A DNA stretch of 50,104 nt from an uncultured Lachnospiraceae bacterium (GTDB taxonomy: Bacteria > Bacillota > Clostridia > Lachnospirales > Lachnospiraceae): NCBI GenBank assembly GCA_947576945.1, contig CANPTH010000031.1:1-50104 (forward strand). The letters run 5' to 3'. Below are positions 40,605-49,898 of the stretch, one piece after another. Numbering within the stretch: position 1 is the stretch's first letter; every line of letters starts with the position of its first letter. Position numbers and translations under genes: made by a program. The notes below the pieces were generated by a model that was not told where the DNA came from, did not search any database, and was given only the letters and a program-made list of their open reading frames with translations.

Positions 40605-41549
40605 TCAGATTGATTTCTTCCTTAACAGCACGCAAATTCCCGCAAGCAGCACTACCGTCACCGCAAGCCCGCCTTCCGGTCCGAATGCGCTGCCGTTTAT
40701 AATATCCCGTCCTTCCACCATCGTGGTTCTGAATACCGAACATTCCGTAACGCCGCCGCTGACGCTGAGTCCCCAGAAATTCCCCTGCACCAGATTCCAG
40801 ATGCTGTGAAACGCACCGATTCCCCAGATACTGCCCCTTTTGATAAAATAAAGAGAAGCAAACACGCCAAACAGCGTCAGATTACAAAATGCCAGAACGC
40901 TGATCCCATTATTCAACAGATGCAGCGCCGCGAAGATGACCGCGTTGGAAAAGACCGCCACCCACATTGGATAACGCCGGCCGACAGATACCATGAGATA
41001 GCCGCGGCAGAGCACTTCTTCTCCCATCCCCTGTACCATATAACCAACCATGAAAAGCGCAAAGATACCACCGCCGAAGGTCCCGGAAATCCCTTCGATC
41101 CTGATCGTCCCTGTCAATACACAGAGCAGGACCGCCGCCGAAAATGCGACAAATCCGGCCGCCAGACCGATCAGATACTCCCGGCCTGCTCCCCTTTTCA
41201 CAAATCCAAGCGTATCCATCCTGCGCTTCTGGATCAGCCTGCAGAATAAAAGCGTGACTGCCGTCATTGCCACAGTCGAAAACAACGCCAGCACCATATA
41301 CAGATCCGAGCCGCCCAGCAGACGCAGCGCCTCGGCCATCCCCTCCAGATCCCCGGCCGCCGCTGCCGCCTGATAGTCTGCATTCATGGAAATAAGCATC
41401 AGTTCCCCCGGCAGGGTGACCAGAATCTGCGCAAACATGCAGACAAAAAACACCGGCACAAATACCAGCATCTCCAGAAACCAGTTCAAACCTTTCTTCT
41501 TTTCCTGCGCCTTGATGACCGCTTCAGGCCGTTCCAATTCAAAATTCAT
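40605..41549 (-). CDS. CPBP family intramembrane glutamic endopeptidase
   Basis: 314 residues with seven or eight membrane segments. The CPBP/Abi motifs are present: MGEEVLCRGYLM (EExxxR, near 178), IFAALHLLNNG (FxxxH) and GAFHSIWNLVQGN (the HxxxN motif). Such proteases mature peptides or give immunity to bacteriocins; no bacteriocin gene is seen here. ATG 41549 has GGAGGGCAGA before it. It lies behind the nitrilase-family gene on the same strand in a separate unit. Confidence 0.93.
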   Translation of the reverse strand: MNFELERPEAVIKAQEKKKGLNWFLEMLVFVPVFFVCMFAQILVTLPGELMLISMNADYQAAAAAGDLEGMAEALRLLGGSDLYMVLALFSTVAMTAVTLLFCRLIQKRRMDTLGFVKRGAGREYLIGLAAGFVAFSAAVLLCVLTGTIRIEGISGTFGGGIFALFMVGYMVQGMGEEVLCRGYLMVSVGRRYPMWVAVFSNAVIFAALHLLNNGISVLAFCNLTLFGVFASLYFIKRGSIWGIGAFHSIWNLVQGNFWGLSVSGGVTECSVFRTTMVEGRDIINGSAFGPEGGLAVTVVLLAGICVLLRKKSI

Positions 41550-41631
41550 TCTGCCCTCCATCTTTCCGCTTCACGAAATCCCCTTTTTTCACTTCATTAT
41601 TCTGCGGTTGTCAATCCCTTTTCTTCCTTAT

Positions 41632-42510
41632 TTATCGCCTGTAATCCTTCCTGATAAAAGGCTCCCTGATCTCTTCCGCCACCAGCAGACCATACTTATG
41701 AGGATGACGGTAGGCATTCCCATGCACTTCCCTGCTCCGGTAATCACGTATCTCATCGATCGGGAAATCGGCTATAAAGATCCCTTCCGAACCGTCGGCC
41801 TCCATAAACAAGGTATCCCGCGAACCCGCATCCTGCGGCCTGTAGGCAATCCCGTCAAAGGCCGTGGAATGGCCGTTGCAGTCCGGCTGCTGTTCAGGAT
41901 AATTCACGGTGGCGATGCCGATCATATTCTCATAAGCCCTGCTCCGCAGCTGCGAGATCCGATTGATCTCCATCGGGCAGGCGTTTGGTACAAGCACAAG
42001 CTCCGCACCCTTTAACATCAGGATCCGGGCGCTCTCCGGAAATTCCCTGTCGTAGCAGATCATACTGCCGACCCTGACCATTCCCTTCTCCGTATCCAGA
42101 TCGGCCACATAGAAGTCGTCCCCTGCCGTAAGCCTGCACTCCTCCCCGAAATCGCAGGTATGCACCTTGGCATATGTGTAGGCTTCCCTGCCGTGCCGGT
42201 CAAACAGCGTGATCGTATTCCTGGGCAACGGCTCCCAGGCTTCCAGATATGTGATGCCGACCGCCATCTGCAGCTCTTTCGCCAAAGTCTGAAATGCCAG
42301 CACAAAGTCACCGTCCCGTGGAACGGCCAGCGCTTTCAGCCTTTCAATCTCTTCCGGAATCTGATACCCACTGCTCCACATCTCCGGAAAAAGCGCGATA
42401 TCCGCTCCCTGCTCCTTCGCCATCCTGCAGTATGTCCTGCCCTTTTCCAGATTGCCTTCCACCGAACCCGTCGGTGCGATCTGTAAAAATGCCACTCTTA
42501 AGTCTTTCAT
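41632..42510 (-). CDS. Carbon-nitrogen hydrolase (nitrilase superfamily)
   Basis: 292 residues with the Glu-Lys-Cys triad: Glu43 (FPEMWSSGY), Lys115 (AKVHTCDFGEE) and Cys152 (MICYDREFPESARI). Likely an amidase or N-carbamoyl hydrolase; the exact substrate cannot be read. Ribosome site AGAGGGAAGAAA. A dispersed element with GGAATTTGTGACGCTTC and a terminal ATCATGGAGATTAACG lies just upstream (42531-42597). Confidence 0.92.
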   Translation of the reverse strand: MKDLRVAFLQIAPTGSVEGNLEKGRTYCRMAKEQGADIALFPEMWSSGYQIPEEIERLKALAVPRDGDFVLAFQTLAKELQMAVGITYLEAWEPLPRNTITLFDRHGREAYTYAKVHTCDFGEECRLTAGDDFYVADLDTEKGMVRVGSMICYDREFPESARILMLKGAELVLVPNACPMEINRISQLRSRAYENMIGIATVNYPEQQPDCNGHSTAFDGIAYRPQDAGSRDTLFMEADGSEGIFIADFPIDEIRDYRSREVHGNAYRHPHKYGLLVAEEIREPFIRKDYRR

Positions 42511-42530
42511 TTTCTTCCCTCTTTTCTACG

Positions 42531-42597
42531 TTAATCTCCATGATCCCACTCTGCGGAATTTCAAATCCAGAACTTCTTAACGAAGCGTCACAAATTC
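42531..42597 (-). repeat. Dispersed leader element, copy G (diverged)
   Basis: GGAATTTGTGACGCTTCG, a degraded middle, then ATCATGGAGATTAACG on the minus strand, upstream of the nitrilase-family gene. The first part equals a segment of copies D and H. Confidence 0.5.
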
Positions 42598-42621
42598 CAG
42601 CTTAACTTATTTCTATGCAGC

Positions 42622-43026
42622 TCACAATTTCCTGATGAAAATGATCTCCAGCGGCTCTCCCGGCAGCAGCAGCGCCCCCGCATCCACATAATTCCTTCTG
42701 CGGTAAAAGTGCTGGGCCTCCTCATTGGACAGCGTGGACGTCATGACGCATTCATATCCCGCCGCTTTCATCTGCTCTTCCCAGACAGAAACCATCTTTC
42801 CCCCAACTCCCTGTCCGCGATATTCTTCCAGCAAAAACAGCATGTTCATAAAAGGCGTATTGTCCCAGAACAGATTCCAGCGCAGCCATCCGGCCAGTTG
42901 CCCGTTCTCTTCGGCCACCAGGACTCTGCCAAGCGATATACTGACTTCCAGTTCTTCCGGCCTGATGTGTCTGTCAAGCCGTAAAAGCATTTCCTCATCC
43001 TTTCTGTCTGCTGCTCTGATCTGCAT
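42622..43026 (-). CDS. GNAT family N-acetyltransferase
   Basis: 134 residues. Acetyl-CoA-binding motif A is EEYRGQGVGGKMV; the preceding MNMLFLLEEY strand and the following YECVMTSTLSNEEAQHFYRR region are standard for GNAT enzymes. Acceptor unknown. Ribosome site AAGGAGGCAGACAGG. Follows the DUF4300 lipoprotein gene on the same strand, 50 bases away. Confidence 0.92.
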   Translation of the reverse strand: MQIRAADRKDEEMLLRLDRHIRPEELEVSISLGRVLVAEENGQLAGWLRWNLFWDNTPFMNMLFLLEEYRGQGVGGKMVSVWEEQMKAAGYECVMTSTLSNEEAQHFYRRRNYVDAGALLLPGEPLEIIFIRKL

Positions 43027-43076
43027 CCTGTCTGCCTCCTTCTTTGTGGCAAAGCATACCTTTGTTATTTTCCGTT

Positions 43077-44027
43077 TTAAAGCATCCTGTCATTCTCCAT
43101 GATAATATAGGTTCCTGTCTCCATATCATAACGGACATCTTCTATATGAATCGACTCATACATATACTGTTTCACCTGCTCCACCGTTGAAAACCTGGTT
43201 GCCTGATAAGGCGACTGCGGATTCGTCTTTTCCAGCAGAAGATATGCGTCCCCATCCTGAACCAGCACCGCCGCATGTGCCGCCGCTGTCTGCGCTTCGT
43301 ACTGCGTCCAAATCGTGATCAGCGAAACCCTGCCTTCCGCAAAAGATATCCCCCGCCTTTGCCACTCCTCTGAAATACATGCAGCCATCTCTTCCGCCGG
43401 GCAGCCGGGCGTGATCGTCACCGGATTATAGACCGTATAGTAGAGGCTCTGTTGTTTTTGGTCAAAATCAATGAGCGGATTGTTACTGATCGCGTCATTG
43501 TCACTGTACAGCCATTGTGTATCCTGATCATAGCATTCCCACAGTTCCTCTTCGATCAGCGCTTTCGCCGTGATCTGATCCTGCATCAGCAAAAAAGCTG
43601 CGATCCGGCAAAGTACATCACCGTATTTTCTCTGATTCGTCTTAAACCATGCGGTAGACATCGGATAGTAGTCGCCGTAATCGACGACCGGGATATCCTC
43701 CGTTACAAACCCGTCTATCAAATGAAAGGTCTCACATTTGCTCATGCACTGATTAAAATCATTGACCCATAGAAACAGCATATCCACATATTTTTCCGGA
43801 ATACCGGCAGCCAGCAGGATCTCCTCCACTTCGCGCCGGGACTGATCCCCGGCCAGATTCGAGTAAGTCAAAGTTCCGGCCTGATAGTCCGGCTGTACAG
43901 GAGATACGGGAGACGGCATCTCCTTCTCCATACCGATGCTTTCCGGGACAGAAGCCCCTTCTTTGCAGCCCGCTGCCGCCAGCGAAACAGCTATTGCTGC
44001 CAGCAGGCCGCCAATCCTTTTTTTCAT
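43077..44027 (-). CDS. DUF4300 domain lipoprotein
   Basis: 316 residues with a lipoprotein signal (MKKRIGG, hydrophobic core, SLAAAGC; Cys21). The mature part starts LTYSNLAGDQSRREVEEILL, then VNDFNQ, the typical opening of DUF4300. Family function unknown; members are surface lipoproteins of Firmicutes and often sit near housekeeping genes. Ribosome site AAAGGAATGGATTTTTT. It follows the NUDIX gene after 20 bases and may be co-transcribed with it and the GNAT gene. Confidence 0.85.
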   Translation of the reverse strand: MKKRIGGLLAAIAVSLAAAGCKEGASVPESIGMEKEMPSPVSPVQPDYQAGTLTYSNLAGDQSRREVEEILLAAGIPEKYVDMLFLWVNDFNQCMSKCETFHLIDGFVTEDIPVVDYGDYYPMSTAWFKTNQRKYGDVLCRIAAFLLMQDQITAKALIEEELWECYDQDTQWLYSDNDAISNNPLIDFDQKQQSLYYTVYNPVTITPGCPAEEMAACISEEWQRRGISFAEGRVSLITIWTQYEAQTAAAHAAVLVQDGDAYLLLEKTNPQSPYQATRFSTVEQVKQYMYESIHIEDVRYDMETGTYIIMENDRML

Positions 44028-44047
44028 AAAAAATCCATTCCTTTCTC

Positions 44048-44575
44048 TTATTCTGCGAATTTACAGTTTTTGCCCTCCAGCCCGGCCAGCTCCCGCATGA
44101 CCATCGCCTCCCGCACAATCCACGGCGTCTTCTCCCTGTCTCCCGCCTCATTCTTCCGGATCATCTCCTCCAAAGTCATCCACACAACCTGATAGCCATA
44201 CTCTTTCTCATAATCGTCCAGACTGCGCTCATATACTGTTTGTTCTATATCGCAAAAAAAATACCAGGAATCCATCTCCAGCCAGTCTTCTGGATTGCCT
44301 TTTCGCCGCTCATGCACAAGCAGACAGTCCCCAATGCTTTCCGGAATAACTCTGCAGCCGGTTTCTTCCTGCACTTCCCGCAGCAGAGTGTCTTCCAGCT
44401 CTTCCCCGGCCTCTCTGCCGCCGCCCGGGAATTTGTAATCGCCGTACTTACTGTAGATTGCCAGATATTTGTCGTCACGCCTGATGATTCCTCTGGCGGC
44501 AATCCTTCTATAAACGCTTCCTGTCTCTGTGCAATCTCCCAGGTTCAATGTCAATTCTCTGATACACTGGCTCAT
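44048..44575 (-). CDS. NUDIX hydrolase
   Basis: 175 residues. A complete Nudix box lies at 51-73: it starts GGGREAGEELEDTLL and ends REVQEETG. The substrate pocket segment IYSKYGDYKFP precedes it. Hydrolyses a nucleoside diphosphate linked to another group; exact substrate unknown. Ribosome site CGGGAGGCGGTT. First of a likely NUDIX-DUF4300-GNAT unit. Confidence 0.93.
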   Translation of the reverse strand: MSQCIRELTLNLGDCTETGSVYRRIAARGIIRRDDKYLAIYSKYGDYKFPGGGREAGEELEDTLLREVQEETGCRVIPESIGDCLLVHERRKGNPEDWLEMDSWYFFCDIEQTVYERSLDDYEKEYGYQVVWMTLEEMIRKNEAGDREKTPWIVREAMVMRELAGLEGKNCKFAE

Positions 44576-44697
44576 AACCGCCTCCCGAAATCTCTTTTAC
44601 AGTCTCTTTCCTGATTATACAGGTATCTTTACATTCCTCTTCTTCCGTTTTTGGTTCATTCGTGTTTATTTTATCATATCTGAGCTGAAAAGCACAG

Positions 44698-45201
44698 TTG
44701 CATTTTCATTCGTACACTCAGGCGGATTTTTCGCATTCGTCAGCTTATCATTTACGGGCCGAAGGCCCTGTCCCTGCAGCAGCGGTAGTTGCCGGTATGC
44801 TCAACATCAACCTGAAAACCGTGTCCCTGAACGGGGAAATTGTGGCGGAATTGATCGAAAGCGGCATGGCCTTCCATATTGTTCATTAAAAACCTGCACT
44901 GGCCGAAAGAAGAAACCGGATTTTTAAGTCTGTTTTTGATGTGCCCGGGCCAGATGATATTGTGCGCTTCTTCTACTGGCTCCCGCTTCCGGAGCATTTA
45001 ACAAGCGAAGAGAGCGAACTGCTCGCACTACAAAGGGGCGTGCATATTTTAGGCTCTCACCGATTTGCTATGACAAACATACAAAAATCATCTTACATAC
45101 GGGTGTCTGTCACTTCGCCCGATACAGAAGATGATTTAAGAAAAGGATTATTGATCCTGAAAAATATTTTTACAGATAATGCGCCGAATTTCTTTGTATA
45201 G
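44698..45201 (+). pseudogene. C-terminal remnant of a MocR-type aminotransferase
   Basis: A single reading frame carries LNINLKTVSLNGEIVAELIE and SGMAFHIVH, a TAA at 44887, then KPALAERRNRIFKSVF, FYWLPLPEHLTSEESELLAL and ILGSHRFAMTNIQ to 45201. This is the last ~150 residues of a PLP-dependent aminotransferase fold as found in GntR/MocR regulators. The N-terminal DNA-binding and most of the catalytic part are gone, and the stop interrupts the rest. A decayed gene; no start with a convincing ribosome site is seen. Confidence 0.7.
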
Positions 45202-45249
45202 GGTATGGAATGGGCTGACGCTCATTCCATACCCGCCGGTTTCATATTT

Positions 45250-46587
45250 TCATTCACTTTCTTCTTTTACCTTCCAATATCCTTTTCTTCTTCCTCCAAT
45301 TCTTTCGATAACACCAATACTTTTTAAGTCTGCCACTGCTCTTTGCACCGTTTTATACGATACTCCTATACGGTCAGCTATTTCGGACAATGAAATGTCC
45401 GTTTGAGCTGTTATAAGCTCTAAAACCTTTATATTCACGCTCTTTTCTTTTCGGACATCATTTGTCCTATTAAAATCTTTGCTGTTTGTAACTGCTGCAA
45501 ACTTAACTGTAATATCATCTCCAAGAATACTATATTCAGGAATCTTAGCACCAATCAAATCACATTCTTCACATATCTTCTGTATGCCACGTCCCCATGA
45601 CTCTATATATCCGGCTCTAAAAAAGGTGTTTGCTAAATCCGGATTATATGGTCTGGAATTATGGGTTTTCATAAGATTTTCTGTTGTCCAGTCACTTGGA
45701 AATACACATGCATTGCTAATGTACATAAACTCTTCTTCTATTCGAATTTGAATCGGGATACCGTCTTCCCACTTACAATGTATCAATGCATTGTATACCG
45801 CCTCTCTTACTGCTTCCCTCGCATAAGGATACGTCTCCACTCGTATCTCCTTATCATATGAAATAGATGCTTTTAAATATTTCAAATAAATCAATTCAAC
45901 CACTCTGTCTGCAATCAAAATAAGCGATCCTTCTACCACATCCTGATATTGAAGATCCGAACCTATGCCAAACTTTCCGATTTTCACATAACAACCCGTA
46001 AAAAAACGTTGCGGATTACGATAAAATAACAAAACTGCTGCCCGTTTCAGTTTTCCATCAACAATCAGTCCCAACTTATTACACAATTCCTCATTTGTAC
46101 ATTCCAAATCTTTACGTGTCATTCGTTCTGTACGAATAGCCTCTCGACGAAAGATTTCAAAACTCTCTATATCTAAATCTGCAGCGGAAACATTATCTAT
46201 TGGAACTGCATCCCAACGATATCCTGTCTTTCTGACAAGAAATTCCGTCAGCGCAGAGCCTCGAAGCTGCTGTTTTGTACTTCCGCTTCGATAATGATAC
46301 TCCCCATGATAACTAATCGGATAAGAACTGGGATTTACAATAATCTGAATATATTGCTTTCCATTTTTATCCAAACAATTTACATCGGAAATAATCCCCA
46401 TTGTATCCTTAATTTTATTCGGAATATCTTCAAGAAGTTTCTTGCAGTCAGCCACGCCAACAACCTCACCGTTATCATTAAGTCCTATATAAATGCTTCC
46501 TCCCTGTGCATTAGCAAAACCACATACCCATTTCAGATATTCATCTCTCCATGACTCTTTATATTCTACATTCTGACTTTCTGCCAT
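45250..46587 (-). CDS. AlbA_2/Schlafen-type ATP-binding transcriptional regulator
   Basis: 445 residues. The N-terminal AlbA_2 domain opens with SQNVEYKESWRDEYLKWVCG and FANAQGGSIYIGLNDNGEVV. A middle ATPase-like part has EAVREAVYNALIHCKWEDG and GYIESWGRGIQKI, the HATPase_c_4 signature. The C-terminus has a winged helix: DISLSEIADRIGVSYKTVQR, AVADLKSIGVIERIGG. Likely an ATP-dependent transcription factor. ATG 46587 is preceded by GGGGATGAGAAGT. The gene is visibly richer in A and T than its neighbours, suggesting transfer. Confidence 0.88.
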   Translation of the reverse strand: MAESQNVEYKESWRDEYLKWVCGFANAQGGSIYIGLNDNGEVVGVADCKKLLEDIPNKIKDTMGIISDVNCLDKNGKQYIQIIVNPSSYPISYHGEYHYRSGSTKQQLRGSALTEFLVRKTGYRWDAVPIDNVSAADLDIESFEIFRREAIRTERMTRKDLECTNEELCNKLGLIVDGKLKRAAVLLFYRNPQRFFTGCYVKIGKFGIGSDLQYQDVVEGSLILIADRVVELIYLKYLKASISYDKEIRVETYPYAREAVREAVYNALIHCKWEDGIPIQIRIEEEFMYISNACVFPSDWTTENLMKTHNSRPYNPDLANTFFRAGYIESWGRGIQKICEECDLIGAKIPEYSILGDDITVKFAAVTNSKDFNRTNDVRKEKSVNIKVLELITAQTDISLSEIADRIGVSYKTVQRAVADLKSIGVIERIGGRRKGYWKVKEESE

Positions 46588-46996
46588 ACTTCTCATCCCC
46601 ACTCAGAAATTATCCTTCCCATTATTGTTACTAAAAGGATATCACCATTTATTGCCTGAAATACATAAATTTTTATACTATATCTCTCTACACACATAAA
46701 GTTTGAATCTAAACTAGTTATATATCTTTTTGCAAATCACATACGCAATACTGAATCCAAAATTGCTTTTTCTTCTCCTGTGCGACTTTTTTCGTTTTCT
46801 GAGGTTTCTGACCCATTACTTACCTGCCTCCTCATTTTTCTTTTTATCCATGCCGCATCTCCTTATTGTCCGCAATTCCTTAATCATACTTTAATCAACA
46901 TATCACAGGAATGCACTTTTAACAATCAAAAAATGTTAATTATCCGGTTAAATTTCCGAAATATCGAACTGAAATTTCTTTTATGCGAAACAGGCA

Positions 46997-47047
46997 ATAA
47001 AGAATACGCCATACAAATTCTCTTAAATCGCATGGCGTATTCTTTAT
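46997..47047. terminator. Hairpin behind the MerR gene
   Basis: ATAAAGAATACGCCAT pairs with ATGGCGTATTCTTTAT (16 bp perfect, 19-base loop), 50 bases beyond the stop of the minus-strand MerR gene. U-rich 3' arm fits a terminator. The rest of 46588-47097 is AT-rich and shows no gene. Confidence 0.7.
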
Positions 47048-47097
47048 AAACAGATCATTGCTGTATAAAGTTTTCTAAAATTTTTGAAAAGATTGTG

Positions 47098-47832
47098 TCA
47101 CTCCCCGCAGTAGATCCGGATCGCTTCGGCCGCGAACGCGGCCGTTCCGCTGCCGCCTGCTCCGTCAATATTGGCCGTAAACTCTCCATTCTCAGCGTAC
47201 ATCTGTCCCAGGCCCCGGAGAATATCCTTAGAACATTGATAGAAATGCTCCGTGATATAATCCTGCAGCTTCTTCACAAGGCTCTGCACAGCAGCAGATT
47301 CCGGCGCAGCATCCTTGTGTTTCCCAAATTCTGCGAAAATCTGCATGAAATTTTCCATCACTGCCTGCTCCTCCCTGCTGTTTCTGCCTGCCGCTTTCTG
47401 CACAGACTCCTCATACGCGACGGTATTGCCCCACTGCTCCTTCGCCTGCTTGGCGTATACTTCGATCTTTCGCTTATCAAATGCTGAAAAATCCATTGTC
47501 TTTCCTCCTGTCAATCGTATTCCACGGGCAAAAGCGATCAGCTGTTCCAGGTGTTCTTTTTTCATAGTCAGCAGCGTGATCTGCTGCTCCAACGCCTTGT
47601 CCCTGTCAAAGTCCGGTTCAGACAGGATCCTGCGAATCTCCTTCAGCGGAAATTCCAACTCCCGAAACAGTAAGATCTGCTGCAGCCTTTCCAGCGCCGT
47701 ATCGTCATACAGCCGGTAACCGGACTCCGTATAGTCAGCCGGAGCCAGAAGTCCGATCTTATCGTAATATTGGAGAGTGCGTATACTCACTCCCGTCAGG
47801 CCGCTTACTTCCTTTACTGTCATCATTGCCAT
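47098..47832 (-). CDS. MerR-family regulator with TipAS domain
   Basis: 244 residues. The N-terminus VKEVSGLTGVSIRTLQYYDK and GLLAPADYTESGYRLYDD is the MerR winged helix; a coiled-coil dimer helix follows (EQQITLLTMKKEHLEQLIAF). The C-terminal ~120 residues match the TipAS antibiotic-recognition fold (AKEQWGNTVAYEESVQKAAG, CSKDILRGLGQMYAENGEF). Such regulators bind drugs and activate resistance genes, here perhaps elsewhere. Start after AGGCAGGTTC. Confidence 0.92.
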   Translation of the reverse strand: MAMMTVKEVSGLTGVSIRTLQYYDKIGLLAPADYTESGYRLYDDTALERLQQILLFRELEFPLKEIRRILSEPDFDRDKALEQQITLLTMKKEHLEQLIAFARGIRLTGGKTMDFSAFDKRKIEVYAKQAKEQWGNTVAYEESVQKAAGRNSREEQAVMENFMQIFAEFGKHKDAAPESAAVQSLVKKLQDYITEHFYQCSKDILRGLGQMYAENGEFTANIDGAGGSGTAAFAAEAIRIYCGE

Positions 47833-47864
47833 GAACCTGCCTTTCTGCCCGGAAAGTTTTCCGG

Positions 47865-48371
47865 TTACATTTTTCCCGTGTAAGGATACGGTAAACTATT
47901 ACGTAACGTAGGAGTCAAGTCCTTTTCTCGATTTTTTAAAATTTCTTTTTGTCTGCTCTGACAAACGTCACCTTCCATCCTCTTTTCCAGTATCCTGATC
48001 AGGGAAATATCCGCCGGCAGCCACGGCACCTCATAAAGCTCGCTCCCTGTCAGCCATCTGGCCGCCTGTGCCTCTTTCAGGGTCAGACTGCCCGCCGTCA
48101 CTCTGGCCAGAAAACAGTCCATGGAAAGATGAAAAGCCGGATAATCATATTCTATCGTATGGATCAATGCTCCCACTTCGATTTCCGTATCCAGTTCCTC
48201 CCTGATCTCTCTGACCAGCGCTTCTTCCGCTGCCTCTCCCGCCTCGATCTTGCCGCCGGGAAACTCCCACTGCCCTTTAAACTCTCCATATCCTTTGGCT
48301 GTCGCAAATATCCTCGACGGATTATCCATATCATCACAGATCACCGCCGCCGCTACCCGTATCGTCTTCAT
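47865..48371 (-). CDS. (deoxy)nucleoside triphosphate pyrophosphohydrolase, MutT type
   Basis: 168 residues. KTIRVAAAVICDD at the start and the Nudix box at about 39-61 (GGKIEAGEAAEEALV, REIREEL) are those of MutT/8-oxo-dGTPase-like enzymes. It probably clears oxidised dGTP or CTP derivatives. The last ~35 residues (basic, CQSRQKEILKNREK) are an extension of normal MutT and may come from drift past the usual stop. ATG 48371 is preceded by TGGAGGGTAAG. Confidence 0.9.
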   Translation of the reverse strand: MKTIRVAAAVICDDMDNPSRIFATAKGYGEFKGQWEFPGGKIEAGEAAEEALVREIREELDTEIEVGALIHTIEYDYPAFHLSMDCFLARVTAGSLTLKEAQAARWLTGSELYEVPWLPADISLIRILEKRMEGDVCQSRQKEILKNREKDLTPTLRNSLPYPYTGKM

Positions 48372-48548
48372 CTTACCCTCCATAACTATCACCGATCCCG
48401 TTCCCTTTCTTATTTCTTACCGCGTTCCACCATCCACTGTCACTTCACAGCTATTCTATAGTTAACGCCATTAGAAATTAAGATAATCCTTCTCCTCACT
48501 TCCAAGTGCGACCCTCTTTTTCCCAAAGGCAACCGGCACCTCAAACCT

Positions 48549-49388
48549 TTATAATAACGCCGCCACCTCATCGAATCTGTACGCTTTGGCTCTGAGCCTC
48601 ACCGTCCGCTCTCTGAAAATCTCATCAATGATCCGGCGTTCCAGATTCCTTCTGTGCTCCAAATGCGCCACCAATCCTGCAAGCCCGCTCAATCCGCAGG
48701 CCTTCCCGTGGGGCGATTCCTCCAGATAGCGCAGCATCATCGGAAACCACAGCTCATTTCCCGCATCATCGGACCGCTCCTCTCGGATCACGCCAATCGC
48801 TCCCGCAATGTCCTCCACGTCCAGATAGAGGATTCTATACGGTCTGTCGTGCAGGATCTTCTCCATCCTCCTGTAGAAATCGAAAATCTCCTCATCTTTC
48901 ATGTCAAGGTACAGGATCTGGTTCTCGATAATATTCTGAAAAATCGAGCATTCAAAGATCTGCCCCTCGTCATTCCATCTACCGAACCGCTCCAGAACCA
49001 CCGCCTCAAAAGTCTCCCTGTCCAGATTCCCGTTGTAAATCTCCAGTTTCTCCAAATTCCTGTGAAAATCCGGCACATCCGTCAGAATCTGTGTATAACA
49101 GATGATCTTATGCTGCCCCTCCGTGACCGTTTTGGCCCTGATCTCTTCCGCAATCGACGGATACTGCGCCAGCACATTCTGGTACTGCGCTTCTGTCGCA
49201 TAGGTACACCACGCCAGCTCCACAGGCGAGTAATCTCCTTCCCGAAAAACCGTATGCTCCGGCAGATGCGCCGAAAGTTTCTGTACCAGAGTGCTTTTGC
49301 CTGCCCCCTGCAGACCTTCTATGAAATAATTCATTTCTCGTATCTGTCCAGTCCCCTGCTGATAATCTTCAATATTTTGCCGGAACAT
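48549..49388 (-). CDS. P-loop NTPase, possibly kinase-like
   Basis: 279 residues. Walker A GLQGAGKST at 25-33, and YLDVEDIAGAIGVIREERSD near the middle could be a lid/substrate region. The layout resembles deoxynucleoside or small-molecule kinases but no family is certain. Start chosen at ATG 49388 because GGGGAGGGAGT is directly before it; ATG 49334 and an open frame to 49445 are alternatives. Neighbours (MazG-like, NUDIX) deal with nucleotides. Confidence 0.7.
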   Translation of the reverse strand: MFRQNIEDYQQGTGQIREMNYFIEGLQGAGKSTLVQKLSAHLPEHTVFREGDYSPVELAWCTYATEAQYQNVLAQYPSIAEEIRAKTVTEGQHKIICYTQILTDVPDFHRNLEKLEIYNGNLDRETFEAVVLERFGRWNDEGQIFECSIFQNIIENQILYLDMKDEEIFDFYRRMEKILHDRPYRILYLDVEDIAGAIGVIREERSDDAGNELWFPMMLRYLEESPHGKACGLSGLAGLVAHLEHRRNLERRIIDEIFRERTVRLRAKAYRFDEVAALL

Positions 49389-49447
49389 ACTCCCTCCCCT
49401 GTCTGCAGCAATCTGCCCATCAAATATAACCGAGCAGAAGTGCATAC

Positions 49448-49810
49448 TTAAATTTCGTTATACTTTAAATTTTTACCTTTGCATTTTTCTACTGCATACT
49501 TCAAAGCATTCTTTTCCAGTTTATGATCAATACACTTTTCCAAATCCAGATCGTTCATCTGCGCAAATCTCAGCACAAAAAACAAGACATCTGCAATTTC
49601 ATCTTCGATCTTTTCTCTTGACACTTCATCTATAAACATGTCCCTCATCTGCTCATCTGTTTTAAATCTGAAAATATCCAGCAGTTCGTTTGCTTCCGTT
49701 GAAATACCAATTGCCAGGTCTTTCGGATTATGAAATTGATTCCAATCCCGTTGCTCACAAAACCTTTCAACTTTTCTGGTCAATTCATATATACTTATAT
49801 TCTGATTCAT
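49448..49810 (-). CDS. MazG-like nucleotide pyrophosphohydrolase
   Basis: 120 residues, all-alpha NTP-PPase. The metal motif is visible as STEANELLDIF followed by IEDEIADVLFFVLRFA, i.e. the ExxE...ExxD pattern; RDWNQFHNPKDLAIGI is the conserved lead. It probably hydrolyses non-canonical nucleoside triphosphates. ATG 49810 follows TGGAGGAAAAA supplied by a dispersed leader element. AT-rich gene. Confidence 0.92.
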   Translation of the reverse strand: MNQNISIYELTRKVERFCEQRDWNQFHNPKDLAIGISTEANELLDIFRFKTDEQMRDMFIDEVSREKIEDEIADVLFFVLRFAQMNDLDLEKCIDHKLEKNALKYAVEKCKGKNLKYNEI

Positions 49811-49816
49811 TTTTTC

Positions 49817-49898
49817 CTCCATTCCGAAGTGTCACAAATTCTAATTGAACCTGTTCAGTTTATTGAACTGAATTGCTCCTCAGAGAATTTATTTAACC
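49817..49898 (-). repeat. SD-bearing dispersed leader element, copy H
   Basis: Minus strand: GGTTAAATAAATTCTCTGA and GGAGCAATTCAG, hairpin GTTCA/TGAAC, GAATTTGTGACACTTCGG and AATGGAGG before the MazG-like start. The first 35 bases match copy D, the end matches A and B. Confidence 0.65.

Noticed and set aside
46780..47049. 89-residue protein on the + strand
   Set aside because: AT-rich intergenic DNA, no ribosome site, overlaps the 16-bp terminator hairpin of the MerR gene.
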